A stretch of DNA of 64,000 nucleotides from assembly GCF_015351235.1 (NCBI RefSeq), contig NZ_JADKSJ010000001.1:1505668-1569667 (forward strand), read 5' to 3'. The stretch comes from Plantibacter sp. VKM Ac-2880 (GTDB lineage Bacteria; Actinomycetota; Actinomycetes; Actinomycetales; Microbacteriaceae). The notes below the pieces were generated by a model that was given only the letters and a program-made list of their open reading frames with translations, had not been told where the DNA came from and did no database searches. Of this stretch, positions 35,100 to 43,412 are shown one piece after another; position 1 is the stretch's first letter; each line of letters begins with the position of its first letter. The position numbers were made by a program, and so were the translations under genes.

Positions 35100-36760
35100 C
35101 GTCTGTGGAGCACATGAAGTGGTGGGGCTGGGGTGTCGAGGGTGTCGCCTTCGAGCACAGCAACAAGCCGGACTTCGCGCCGTTCGTGAAACAGGCCGTC
35201 GGCCTCGACCTGCGGAAGCCGGCGCAGTCGCACCTCAGCTTCGACGAGCTCACCGTCCCGGCCTCGCGCGCGACCGAGGAGTTCATCGCCGAGCTCTCGC
35301 TGCTCGTCGGCCAGGGCCACGTCACGGCCGACGACGAGGAACGCGTCGTCCACACCTACGGCAAGAGCATCCGCGACCTGCTCCGCATCCGCGCGAACGA
35401 CCTTCCGCGGACGCCCGACCTCGTCGTGTACCCGGCCGATGAGGCCGAGGTCGCCTCCGTGGTCGCGGCGGCCGTCGCCGCGGACGCCGTCATCATCCCG
35501 TTCGGCGGCGGAACCAACATCGCCGGCTCGCTCGACCCGCAGCCGACGGAGGAGCGGGTCATCATCTCCCTCGACCTCGGCCGTCTCGACCGCGTGCTGT
35601 CGATCGACGAGGGCTCCGGCCTCGCCACCATCCAAGCGGGTGCGCAGGGACCGTCGATCGAGGAACAGCTCGGCGCCAAGGGCTGGACGATGGGCCACTT
35701 CCCCGACAGCTTCACGCACTCGACCCTCGGCGGTTGGGTGGCGACGCGCTCCTCGGGCATGCAGTCCGACAAGTACGGCGACATCGCCGACATCACCAAG
35801 GGCCTGCGCATGGTCCGGCCGAACGGGATCGTCGCGATCCGTCCTGTTCCGAGCGCTTCCACCGGACCGAGCGTCCGCGAGATGATCATCGGCAGCGAGG
35901 GCCGCCTCGGCATCATCACCGAGGTCACGGTGCAGGTCCACCGCACGCCGGCGGTCCGCGAGGTCCTCGGCTACTTCTTCCCCACCTGGGAGGCCGGACT
36001 CGCGGCGATGCACGAGATCGCCGAGAGCGACGCCAGCCCGTCCGTCACGCGCGTGTCGAACGCCCGCGAGAGCGGCTTCTCGCTCGCGACCCGGAAGGCC
36101 AGCACCGGCGTCTCGGCGCAGGTCACGAAGGGCCTCATGAAGGTCCTCACGGCCCGCGGCTGGGACCTCGAGCAGCTGTGCCTGTCCTTCATCGGTTACG
36201 AGGGCAGCGCCTCGCACGTCCGCTACGAGAAGGGCCTCGTCGGCTCGATCGTCCGCAAGCACGGCGGCATGGGTGTCGGCAAGGGCCCCGGTGCCCTGTA
36301 CGACCAGAAGAAGTTCGACACCCCCTACCTGCGCGACTTCCTGCTCGACCGTGGCGCAGCGGCCGACGTCTCGGAGACGGCCGCACCCTGGTCTCGGCTG
36401 CAGGAGGTCTACGACGCGGCGAACGACGCCGCCAACGCCGCGTACGACAAGCTCGGCGTGCACGGCTGGATCATGTGCCACCTCTCGCACTCGTACCACT
36501 CGGGTGCCTGCCTGTACTTCACCTTCGCGTTCATCACGGGCGACGACCCGATCGGTGAGTATGAGCAGGTCAAGTCGGCCATCCAGCAGTCCTTCGTCGA
36601 CCACGGCGGGACCCTGTCGCACCACCACGCGGTCGGTGTCGAGCACGCGCCGTGGATGGAGCAGGACATCTCGACCGAGGGCGTCGCGATCATGCGCGGC
36701 CTCTTCGACAGCGCGGACCCGGGATCGAACTTCAACCCCGGCAAGATCCTCGCCGACTGA
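35096..36760 (+). CDS. Alkyldihydroxyacetonephosphate-synthase (AGPS)-like FAD enzyme
   Basis: 554 residues, VAO/PCMH-type FAD fold. AGPS features: EHMKWWGWG near the N-terminus (AGPS MKWNGWG), IIPFGGGTNIAGSL (about 136-149), HFPDSFTHSTLGGWVATRSSGM, IIGSEGRLGIITEV, SYHSGACLYFTF and the triple histidine SHHHAVGVEHAPW (about 505). AGPS exchanges the acyl chain of acyl-DHAP for a fatty alcohol, forming the ether bond. Close relatives also include bacterial FAD-linked oxidases, so the reaction is probable rather than certain. AAAGGAAG precedes the ATG, which overlaps the acyltransferase stop. Confidence 0.88.
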   Translation: MTSVEHMKWWGWGVEGVAFEHSNKPDFAPFVKQAVGLDLRKPAQSHLSFDELTVPASRATEEFIAELSLLVGQGHVTADDEERVVHTYGKSIRDLLRIRANDLPRTPDLVVYPADEAEVASVVAAAVAADAVIIPFGGGTNIAGSLDPQPTEERVIISLDLGRLDRVLSIDEGSGLATIQAGAQGPSIEEQLGAKGWTMGHFPDSFTHSTLGGWVATRSSGMQSDKYGDIADITKGLRMVRPNGIVAIRPVPSASTGPSVREMIIGSEGRLGIITEVTVQVHRTPAVREVLGYFFPTWEAGLAAMHEIAESDASPSVTRVSNARESGFSLATRKASTGVSAQVTKGLMKVLTARGWDLEQLCLSFIGYEGSASHVRYEKGLVGSIVRKHGGMGVGKGPGALYDQKKFDTPYLRDFLLDRGAAADVSETAAPWSRLQEVYDAANDAANAAYDKLGVHGWIMCHLSHSYHSGACLYFTFAFITGDDPIGEYEQVKSAIQQSFVDHGGTLSHHHAVGVEHAPWMEQDISTEGVAIMRGLFDSADPGSNFNPGKILAD

Positions 36761-36781
36761 GCCATCCGGTCCTTGACCCGC

Positions 36782-36825
36782 CCTCGGGTCCCGGAGCCGG
36801 TCGAAGGGCGGCTCAGGACCCGAGG
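36782..36825. terminator. Bidirectional terminator containing a repeat-like core
   Basis: CCTCGGGTCC (36782-36791) pairs with GGACCCGAGG (36816-36825), extended inward by GAGCC/GGCTC. The loop carries GGTCGAAGGG, related to the dispersed CTGAGCCTGTCGAAGGG element. It separates the convergent AGPS-like and diacylglycerol kinase genes and includes the stop codon of the latter. Confidence 0.75.
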
Positions 36826-37841
36826 CGGGTGGAACGCGAGGTCGTCACCGGCAGGCGCACGAGCAGCGCGCCCGCGTCGACGGTCACGCGTGCCGCGGCG
36901 ACCAGACCGATGCCGTCGCCGTCGGCTTGGAACGCCGCGGGTGGTGACACCGTGACGTCCAGCCGCTCCGCCCGGAGGTAGCGGACCGCGCCGCCCGCGG
37001 ATCCGGCCGTCTCGACGGCGCTTGGCCGTGGGCGTCGCCGCGCGAGCTTCGACCTCGTCAACCGGGCGACGGGGTTGTTCGCGCGATGCAGCCAGCGGGT
37101 CACCCGGACCCCGTCCCATCCCTCGAGCGAGCGCACCATGAGCACGTCGAGGACGCCGTCGTCGATCAGTGCGTCCGGGAGGACGTCGAGTCCAGCCGAG
37201 ACGGTCCCGCAGTTCCCGACGAACATCGTGTGGGTCCGCGCGCTGCGCATCGATCCGCCGTCCGCCTTCCAGGACAGCCGCGGCCGGTCCCGACGGAAGA
37301 GCCCTCGGACGATGGGGCCGACGTAGGCGACCCAGCCGAGGCGTCGCTTGAGGACGGGATCGGCGTAGGCGACCATGTCTGCGTCCACCCCGAAGCCCGT
37401 CATCACGAGGAACGGGGTGCTCCGCCGCACGCCGTCCACAGCTCGGTACTCGATCGACCCCACGTCGATGTGGCGTTCCTCCCCGGTGAACGCCGCTCGG
37501 ACGGCTGCGGCCGTGTCGATGGGGATGCCGGCGTTCCGGGCGAAGAGGTTCGCCGTGCCGAGGGGGACCACGGCGAACGCTGTCCGGGTGTGACGCATGG
37601 CGCCGGCGACCTCGCGGACCGTGCCGTCACCGCCCGCCGCGATCACGAGCGCCGCGCCACCGTCGAGGGCCTCGGCGACCTGTTCGACGGCGGCGGACCG
37701 CTCGCGGGTCGGGATCCAGGTCGTCGGGCCCCAACCGGCGTCGTCCGCTGCGTCGTCGACGAGGCGGCGGAGACGCTCGAGCTGGACGCGCGTCGGGTTG
37801 TAGACGACCGCCGCGTGCGGTCGAGTGCTGCGGCGGTTCAT
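36813..37841 (-). CDS. Diacylglycerol kinase family lipid kinase (YegS/LCB5-like)
   Basis: 342 residues. The catalytic-domain motif AAGGDGTVREVAGAMR (about 69-84), VVPLGTANLFARN and GFGVDADMVAYAD define the DAGK_cat family; the C-terminal beta-sandwich ends in FQADGDGIGL. It phosphorylates diacylglycerol or a related lipid alcohol at the membrane. It overlaps the tetR stop by four bases, so it is expressed with the regulator, and is convergent with the ether-lipid-type operon. Phosphorylation of an alkyl- or alkyl-acylglycerol is a reasonable inference only. Confidence 0.88.
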   Translation of the reverse strand: MNRRSTRPHAAVVYNPTRVQLERLRRLVDDAADDAGWGPTTWIPTRERSAAVEQVAEALDGGAALVIAAGGDGTVREVAGAMRHTRTAFAVVPLGTANLFARNAGIPIDTAAAVRAAFTGEERHIDVGSIEYRAVDGVRRSTPFLVMTGFGVDADMVAYADPVLKRRLGWVAYVGPIVRGLFRRDRPRLSWKADGGSMRSARTHTMFVGNCGTVSAGLDVLPDALIDDGVLDVLMVRSLEGWDGVRVTRWLHRANNPVARLTRSKLARRRPRPSAVETAGSAGGAVRYLRAERLDVTVSPPAAFQADGDGIGLVAAARVTVDAGALLVRLPVTTSRSTRLGS

Positions 37842-38404
37842 GCCGCCAGTGCCGGCCAGAGCACGGAGAGGACCTGGTCCGCCCAGTCGTCGTCCATGTC
37901 GGCACCGCGGACGAGCTGCCCGAGGACGGCGCCGAGCAGGAGCGTCGCGACGAGACGGCCGTCGAGACCGGGCTTCAGGTCTCCCGTGGAGATCCGCTCG
38001 TCGACGAGGTTCGAGAGGGCGCGAGCGCGGTTCCGCGTGAGGTCACGGAGGAGGGTGGAGAACTCGGGATCGTCCTGCAGCAGGATCGAGGCGATCGTGC
38101 CGCGGCCGACCACGTCCTCGATCATCGTGCGCGCCTCGTGGAGCAGCCAGGTGAAGGTCTCGTACGTCGGCAGGTCCGCGGGGATCTCGACCGGGGTCTC
38201 CATGGCGCGGGCGACGGCCGCCGTGAGCAGCTCGGAGCGGTTGCGGTACCGCCGGTAGATCGTCGTCTTGGCGACACCGGTGGTCTCGGCGACCGCCTCG
38301 ATGTTGACGGCGACCGAGCCGCGCGAGCGCATGAGGTCGAGGGCTGCGTCGAGGATGCGGTCGCTCATCTGCTGCGCTCGGGAGACGCGTCGGGAGACCG
38401 GCAC
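37838..38404 (-). CDS. TetR family transcriptional regulator
   Basis: 188 residues. N-terminal helix-turn-helix (about 12-58; RILDAALDLMRSRG, VNIEAVAETTGVAKTTIYRRYRNRSELL), C-terminal helical ligand domain. The GTG at 38404 is preferred: GGAGGAGG lies seven bases upstream, while the longer frame from 38476 would run through the operator palindrome. A 39-bp inverted repeat lies 41 bp before the start and fits autorepression. Its half-site recurs in the control region of the lipid operons, suggesting that it regulates them; fatty acyl-CoA is a common ligand of such TetR proteins. Confidence 0.88.
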   Translation of the reverse strand: MPVSRRVSRAQQMSDRILDAALDLMRSRGSVAVNIEAVAETTGVAKTTIYRRYRNRSELLTAAVARAMETPVEIPADLPTYETFTWLLHEARTMIEDVVGRGTIASILLQDDPEFSTLLRDLTRNRARALSNLVDERISTGDLKPGLDGRLVATLLLGAVLGQLVRGADMDDDWADQVLSVLWPALAA

Positions 38405-38444
38405 CGACCAACCTCCTCCGCGCGGAAGCCGATTCCGGGTAAAC

Positions 38445-38483
38445 CAGCCGATTGCGCTACGCCCACCGTAGCGCAATCGGCTG
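38445..38483. promoter_or_regulatory. Perfect 17-bp inverted repeat, probable TetR operator
   Basis: CAGCCGATTGCGCTACG (38445-38461) and its exact complement CGTAGCGCAATCGGCTG (38467-38483) flank CCCAC. It lies in front of the tetR start. The inner half-site CGTAGCG matches the palindrome at 33571-33590, with a spacer of five here and none there. It could instead form an RNA hairpin. Confidence 0.7.
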
Positions 38484-38484
38484 A

Positions 38485-38501
38485 GGGCGCAAAGAGCGCC
38501 C
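38485..38501 (-). terminator. Short terminator hairpin after the methyltransferase-fold gene
   Basis: GGGCGC and GCGCCC flank a five-base loop, immediately after the stop of the gene ending at 38503; on the minus strand the loop is TCTTT. Confidence 0.55.
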
Positions 38502-38502
38502 G

Positions 38503-39378
38503 TCAGTCCCAGCGTGGGTCGTCAGGGTCGGGGGAGTCCTCGCCGTCGGCGTCGGTCATGACTGCCGCGCCGTCGATCCAGGCCGTCAGCGCGTCACCGT
38601 GCAGTTGTTCCGGGGCTGGTGCGCCGAACAGCTGCGGGTGTGTCACGGCCGCGAGTGGTGCGTCGCTCGCGAAGACGACGACGTTGCCGAGCGGTCCCTC
38701 GTCGTCGACCGGGTCGAAGTCGAGGACGACGGCCACGTGCGCGAACACGGTGCGGAGGGTCGCCGCCTGACGCCTGGCGTAGTCGAAGGGGCTGCCGTCG
38801 AGCAGGTTGACCGCGATCACGCCGTCGGCGGCGGACCGCGCTGCGACCCGACGGTAGAACTCGAGGCTCGCGACCCGACGATGGATCACCGCCGCATCCC
38901 AGAGGTCGACCACGGTCACCTTGGCGTCCCGCCACACCGTGCCGTCAGCGGCGGTGGGCGAGATGTCGTCGACCGGTTCGTCCGCCACGGCTCGGGCGTC
39001 GCCGAACCGGACCTCCACGCGTGAACCCTCCGGCAGGGGGAGCGCCTCGAGCATCGCGCCGTACAGTTCCGGCTCGAACTCGACGACGAGCTGCGGGGAG
39101 CCCGGTCGGGTCGCCTGCACGTAGCGGGGGAGCGTCAGCGCTCCGGCACCGAGATGCACGGTGAAGAGCGGCTCGCCGGCCGGGCCCTCGGCGTCGATCA
39201 CGCGGGCGATGTGCCGGATGTAGGGGTACTCGAGCGAGCGTGGGTCGGCGAGCGACACGACCGACTGCGGGATGTCGTCGACGGAGAGTTCGTAGCGCTG
39301 CATGCGCTTGTCGAGCAGGGTGAGCCGCGCGTCGCGTTGGTCGAGCGGGAGCCGGCGGGAACGGGAGAACAGAGCCAC
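38503..39378 (-). CDS. Spermidine-synthase-like (methyltransferase-fold) protein
   Basis: 291 residues. Rossmann-like motifs of the spermidine synthase superfamily are visible: FTVHLGAGALTLPRYV, LVVEFEPELYGAML, VRFGDARAVA, VTVVDLWDAAV and DGVIAVNLLDG. The canonical putrescine/dcAdoMet-binding residues are not obvious, so polyamine synthesis is doubtful; such actinobacterial proteins are usually annotated only by fold. It is divergent from the ABC-F gene and ends at a hairpin before tetR. The ATG start is taken from the open frame; no strong ribosome site is visible. Confidence 0.75.
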   Translation of the reverse strand: MALFSRSRRLPLDQRDARLTLLDKRMQRYELSVDDIPQSVVSLADPRSLEYPYIRHIARVIDAEGPAGEPLFTVHLGAGALTLPRYVQATRPGSPQLVVEFEPELYGAMLEALPLPEGSRVEVRFGDARAVADEPVDDISPTAADGTVWRDAKVTVVDLWDAAVIHRRVASLEFYRRVAARSAADGVIAVNLLDGSPFDYARRQAATLRTVFAHVAVVLDFDPVDDEGPLGNVVVFASDAPLAAVTHPQLFGAPAPEQLHGDALTAWIDGAAVMTDADGEDSPDPDDPRWD

Positions 39379-39423
39379 CTGTGCAGCCTAGGGTGCACGG
39401 AGGCCGCGCGTCGCCGGAGCCGG

Positions 39424-39429
39424 TATCGT
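39424..39429 (+). promoter_or_regulatory. -10 box TATCGT before the ABC-F gene
   Basis: TATCGT ends nine bases before the ATG with no ribosome site, so the message would have at most a few leader bases. Confidence 0.4.
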
Positions 39430-39438
39430 AGACCGGAT

Positions 39439-41238
39439 ATGGCACACCTTCTCGGCGCTGAAGCGCTCCACCTCGAGTACCCGACCAAAGTCGTCTTCGA
39501 CGGCATCACGATCGGGGTGAACGAGGGCGACCGCATCGGCATCGTCGGCCGCAACGGCGACGGCAAGTCCACGCTCCTCGGTCTCCTCGCGGGCCGCAAG
39601 GAGCCCGACTCCGGCCGGGTCACCGTGCGCAACGGCGTCACGGTCGGCGTGCTCGACCAGTCCGACACGCTGGACCACGACAAGACCGTCGGCCAGACCA
39701 TCGTCGGCGGGTTCGACGAGCACGAGTGGGCGGGCGACCCGAAGGTCCGCGACGTCATCTCCGGCCTCGCCTCCGACATCGCCTGGGACGCCCTCGTCGC
39801 CGATCTCAGCGGTGGTCAGCGTCGTCGGGTGGCGCTCGCGGCGCTCCTCGTCGGCGACCACGACATCCTGTTCCTCGACGAACCGACCAACCACCTCGAC
39901 GTCGAGGGCATCACCTGGCTCGCCGAACACCTGAACCGTCGGTGGTCCAGGAACTCGGGCGGCCTGCTCGTCGTGACCCACGACCGGTGGTTCCTCGACG
40001 CGATCTGCACCGCCACCTGGGAGGTGCACGATCGCATCGTCGAGCCCTTCGAGGGCGGGTACGCGGCGTACGTGCTCCAGCGCGTCGAGCGCGACCGCTC
40101 GGCCGCCGTGTCCGAGGCGAAGCGTCAGAACCTCATGAAGAAGGAGCTCGCGTGGTTGCGCCGCGGCGCCCCTGCGCGGACGGCCAAGCCCAAGTTCCGC
40201 ATCGAAGCGGCCAACGCGCTCATCGCAGACGAACCCCCGGTCCGGAACGCGGTGGAGCTGGCCGGCATGGCGACCGCGCGGCTCGGGAAGGACGTCGTCG
40301 ACATCCTCGACGTCACCGTGTCCTACGGCGACCGAACGATCATCAAGGACGTCGAATGGCGCATCGCCCCGGGTGAGCGCACCGGCATCCTCGGCGTCAA
40401 CGGCGCCGGCAAGTCGACGCTCCTCGGACTCGTCACCGGCGAGGTCGAGGCCACCGAGGGGCGTGTCAAGCGCGGCAAGACCGTGCAGGTCGCCACGCTG
40501 ACGCAGCAGCTCGACGAGCTCGCCGAGTACGAGCAGGACCGCGTGAGCGACGTCATCGGACGGAAGCGCACGAGCTACGTCGCGGGCGGCAAGGAGATGA
40601 CCCCCGGTCAGCTGCTCGAACGCCTCGGCTTCACGAGCGCCCAGCTGTCGACCCCGGTGAAGGACCTCTCCGGTGGCCAGCGTCGGCGTCTGCAGCTGCT
40701 GCTCATCCTGCTCGACGAGCCGAACGTCCTCGTCCTCGACGAGCCCACCAACGACCTCGACACCGACATGCTCGCGGCCATGGAGGACCTCCTCGACTCG
40801 TGGCCCGGCACCCTGCTCGTCGTCTCGCACGACCGGTACTTCCTCGAGCGCGTGACCGACCAGCAGTACGCGATCATGGACGGTCACTTCCGTCACCTCC
40901 CCGGCGGCATCGACCAGTACTTGAAGCTCAACGCCGGGACCGCGGGCAGCCGCTCGCAGGAGCACGACCGCCCGACAGCGTCGGGTGGCGGTCCGACGAA
41001 GAAGACGCCGAAGCTGAGTGGCGCTGAGCTGCGGAACGCCCAGCAGGAGATCAAGGCGATCGACCGCAAGCTGCACAAGCTCAACGGCCAGATCGAGCAG
41101 GCGCACGAGAAGGTCGCGGTCCACGACCAGAACGACTTCGCCGGGATCACCGCGCTCGGCGCCAAGGTCCAGGCCATGTACGGCGAGATCGCCGACCTCG
41201 AAGTGCGCTGGCTGGAGCTCTCCGAGCTCGTCGAGTAA
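39439..41238 (+). CDS. ABC-F family ATPase (Uup-like)
   Basis: 599 residues with two ABC ATPase domains and no membrane helices. First domain: Walker A GRNGDGKSTLL, LSGGQRRRVAL, LFLDEPTNHLD. Second: GVNGAGKSTLL, LSGGQRRRLQL, LVLDEPTNDLD. The linker between (about 205-275) carries the basic arm, and the C-terminal 85 residues form a coiled coil as in Uup. ABC-F proteins act on the ribosomal E site or in ribosome maintenance; an antibiotic-protection role cannot be excluded. Homology begins at the ATG at 39439, although the frame is open further upstream. Confidence 0.92.
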   Translation: MAHLLGAEALHLEYPTKVVFDGITIGVNEGDRIGIVGRNGDGKSTLLGLLAGRKEPDSGRVTVRNGVTVGVLDQSDTLDHDKTVGQTIVGGFDEHEWAGDPKVRDVISGLASDIAWDALVADLSGGQRRRVALAALLVGDHDILFLDEPTNHLDVEGITWLAEHLNRRWSRNSGGLLVVTHDRWFLDAICTATWEVHDRIVEPFEGGYAAYVLQRVERDRSAAVSEAKRQNLMKKELAWLRRGAPARTAKPKFRIEAANALIADEPPVRNAVELAGMATARLGKDVVDILDVTVSYGDRTIIKDVEWRIAPGERTGILGVNGAGKSTLLGLVTGEVEATEGRVKRGKTVQVATLTQQLDELAEYEQDRVSDVIGRKRTSYVAGGKEMTPGQLLERLGFTSAQLSTPVKDLSGGQRRRLQLLLILLDEPNVLVLDEPTNDLDTDMLAAMEDLLDSWPGTLLVVSHDRYFLERVTDQQYAIMDGHFRHLPGGIDQYLKLNAGTAGSRSQEHDRPTASGGGPTKKTPKLSGAELRNAQQEIKAIDRKLHKLNGQIEQAHEKVAVHDQNDFAGITALGAKVQAMYGEIADLEVRWLELSELVE

Positions 41239-41377
41239 CCGCCGTCGTCGACAGCGATGGACGACGTCCGTCGCTCTGTTCCGAAGTGTTACGCACCGGT
41301 TCGTCATCCCTGGTAGGCCGACGTACCGTCGAATCAGCGTCCACCGGCGCGCACCACCCGAAAGAGGAATCACAGCA

Positions 41378-42280
41378 ATGACCTTCTCGAAGAAGCTTCT
41401 GGCCGGACTGGCCATCATCCCCGCCATCGCGCTCCTCGCCGGATGCGCCGGCGGTTCAGGCGCAGCGGCCGAGGACAAGGGCACCGAGGCGAACCCCGTC
41501 AAGATCGGCGTCGTCGGCGCGAGCGACCCCTACTGGGAGACCTACAAGGAGGCCGCCGAGAAGGAGGGCATCTTCGTCGACATCGTCGACTTCGGCGAGT
41601 ACACGCAGCCGAACCCCGCGCTCACCGAGGGCGAGATCGACCTCAACCAGTTCCAGCACATCGTCTACCTCGCCCAGTACAACGAGGCCTCCGGTGAAGA
41701 CCTGACGCCCGTCGGTTCGACCGCGATCTACCCGCTCGGTCTGTACTCGACCAAGGTCGACAGCGTGAAGGACATCAAGAAGGGCGACACGATCGCCATC
41801 CCGAACGACGAGAGCAACCAGGCTCGTGCGCTCCTCGTGCTGCAGTCGGCAGGGCTCCTCGAGCTCAAGGACGGCGGAAACATCTTCTCGACGCCCGACG
41901 ACATCATCGCCGACAAGTCCAAGGTCACCGTGACCTCGCTCGAGGCCTCGCTCACCCCGACGTCGCTGCCCGACGTCACCGGTGCGATCATCAACAACGA
42001 CTTCATCAACGACTCCGGCCTCAAGGCGTCCGACGCGATCGCCGAGGACGACCCGTCCGACCCGAACGCCTTGCCGTATGTCAACATCTTCGCCGCGAAG
42101 GCCGCTGACGCCGACAACGAGACCTACGCGAAGCTCGTGAAGATCTACCAGGACACGAAGTCCGTCGTCGACGGCGTCGTGGAGAACTCCGGTGGCACGG
42201 CCGTGCCCCTGAAGACGCCGGTCAAGGACCTCGTGCAGTCGCTGGAGACCGTCCAGAAGGACATCAAGGCCAAGGGCTGA
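41378..42280 (+). CDS. metQ: Methionine ABC transporter substrate-binding lipoprotein
   Basis: 300 residues, NlpA family. Signal peptide with lipobox LLAGC (Cys about residue 23), acidic linker, then VKIGVVGASDPYWETYKEAAEKEG, VDFGEYTQPNPALTEGEIDLNQFQH, IAIPNDESNQARALLVLQSAGLL and TGAIINNDF. It binds D/L-methionine for the MetNI importer. AAAGAGGA lies ten bases before the ATG. Gene order metQ-metN-metI differs from the E. coli metNIQ. The 139-bp upstream gap shows no riboswitch that I recognise. Confidence 0.93.
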   Translation: MTFSKKLLAGLAIIPAIALLAGCAGGSGAAAEDKGTEANPVKIGVVGASDPYWETYKEAAEKEGIFVDIVDFGEYTQPNPALTEGEIDLNQFQHIVYLAQYNEASGEDLTPVGSTAIYPLGLYSTKVDSVKDIKKGDTIAIPNDESNQARALLVLQSAGLLELKDGGNIFSTPDDIIADKSKVTVTSLEASLTPTSLPDVTGAIINNDFINDSGLKASDAIAEDDPSDPNALPYVNIFAAKAADADNETYAKLVKIYQDTKSVVDGVVENSGGTAVPLKTPVKDLVQSLETVQKDIKAKG

Positions 42281-42290
42281 TCCGCCGTCC

Positions 42291-42337
42291 GATGCGTTCC
42301 TGTGGGAGGCTGTCACCCGCCCCCGCAGGAACGCATC
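42291..42337 (+). terminator. Strong hairpin between metQ and metN
   Basis: GATGCGTTCCTG (42291-42302) pairs perfectly with CAGGAACGCATC (42326-42337), extended by GGG/CCC. It lies 10 bp after the metQ stop and 45 bp before metN, so it may attenuate transcription or protect the metQ message, giving excess binding protein. Confidence 0.65.
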
Positions 42338-42382
42338 GTCGTTCCCCCGCCTGCTGACCGCCCCCACCCCGAGGACACCCGC

Positions 42383-43411
42383 ATGCCACTCGTCAGCCTC
42401 CGAGACGTCGCGAAGCGCTACCCGTCTCCGCAGAAGGGCGCCCCACCGATCGCAGCGATCGACGGCGTCGACCTCGACATCGAGGCCGGTGACGTCTTCG
42501 GCATCATCGGCTACTCGGGAGCCGGGAAGTCCACGCTCGTGCGGCTCATCAACGCGCTCGAGCCGGCGACGTCCGGCAGCATCGTCGTCGACGGGACCGA
42601 GGTGACGACGCTCTCGGAGAGCGGGCTGCGGCAGCTTCGGCTCGGCATCGGGATGATCTTCCAGCAGTTCAACCTCTTCAACTCGAAGTCGGTCCGCAAG
42701 AACATCGCCTATCCGCTCGAGGTCGCCGGACGCTCACGCTCCGAGGTGCGCACGCGGGTGGACGAGCTCCTGAAGTTCGTGGGTCTCGCCGACAAGGCGG
42801 ACAACTACCCCGACCAACTCTCCGGTGGGCAGAAGCAGCGTGTGGGCATCGCCCGGGCGCTCGCTACCTCGCCCCGGATCCTGCTCGCCGATGAGGCGAC
42901 GAGCGCGCTCGACCCCGAGACGACGCAGGAGGTGCTGGCCCTGCTCAAGCAGGTGAACCGCGACCTCGGCGTCACGATCGTCGTGATCACCCACGAGATG
43001 GAGGTGATCCAGTCGCTCGCGACCAAGGTCGCCGTCATGGAGCGCGGCAAGGTCATCGAGCAGGGTGACGTCTTCGAGGTCTTCTCCGACCCGCAGCACG
43101 CGGCGTCGAAGCGCTTCGTCTCGACGGTCATCAAGGGCGTTCCGTCGCCGGCCGAACTCGCCGTGCTCCGGGAACGCCACGTCGGACGCATCGTCACCCT
43201 GTCCTTCCGCGACGGCGACGCGTCCCAGGCCGGCGTCTTCCTCACGCTCGCGCAGGCCGGTGTCGACTTCGAGCTCGTCTACGGCGGCATCAACGACATC
43301 CAGGGGCGCGCGTTCGGGCACCTGACGCTCGCCCTCCGCGGCGACGACGCCACGATCGACGGAGCGTTGACCGCCATCGGATCACAGGCCACCGTGACGG
43401 AGGTGCGCTGA
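42383..43411 (+). CDS. metN: Methionine ABC transporter ATP-binding protein
   Basis: 342 residues. Walker A GYSGAGKSTLVRL, signature LSGGQKQRVGIARAL, Walker B ILLADEATSALDPET, and a C-terminal NIL domain (about 262-342; VTLSFRDGDASQAGVFLTLAQAG) that senses methionine for trans-inhibition. The ATG at 42383 starts the homology (MPLVSLRDVAKRY); the open frame from 42302 would include the hairpin. metI follows one base after its stop. Confidence 0.93.
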   Translation: MPLVSLRDVAKRYPSPQKGAPPIAAIDGVDLDIEAGDVFGIIGYSGAGKSTLVRLINALEPATSGSIVVDGTEVTTLSESGLRQLRLGIGMIFQQFNLFNSKSVRKNIAYPLEVAGRSRSEVRTRVDELLKFVGLADKADNYPDQLSGGQKQRVGIARALATSPRILLADEATSALDPETTQEVLALLKQVNRDLGVTIVVITHEMEVIQSLATKVAVMERGKVIEQGDVFEVFSDPQHAASKRFVSTVIKGVPSPAELAVLRERHVGRIVTLSFRDGDASQAGVFLTLAQAGVDFELVYGGINDIQGRAFGHLTLALRGDDATIDGALTAIGSQATVTEVR

Positions 43412-43412
43412 C

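Noticed and set aside
38503-39378. Spermidine synthase (SpeE)
   Set aside because: Fold motifs fit the superfamily, but substrate-binding residues are not recognisable and no other polyamine gene is nearby.
41239-41377. SAM or other methionine riboswitch before metQ
   Set aside because: I looked for conserved SAM-riboswitch cores and paired arms and found none in the 139-bp gap; the same holds upstream of metY.
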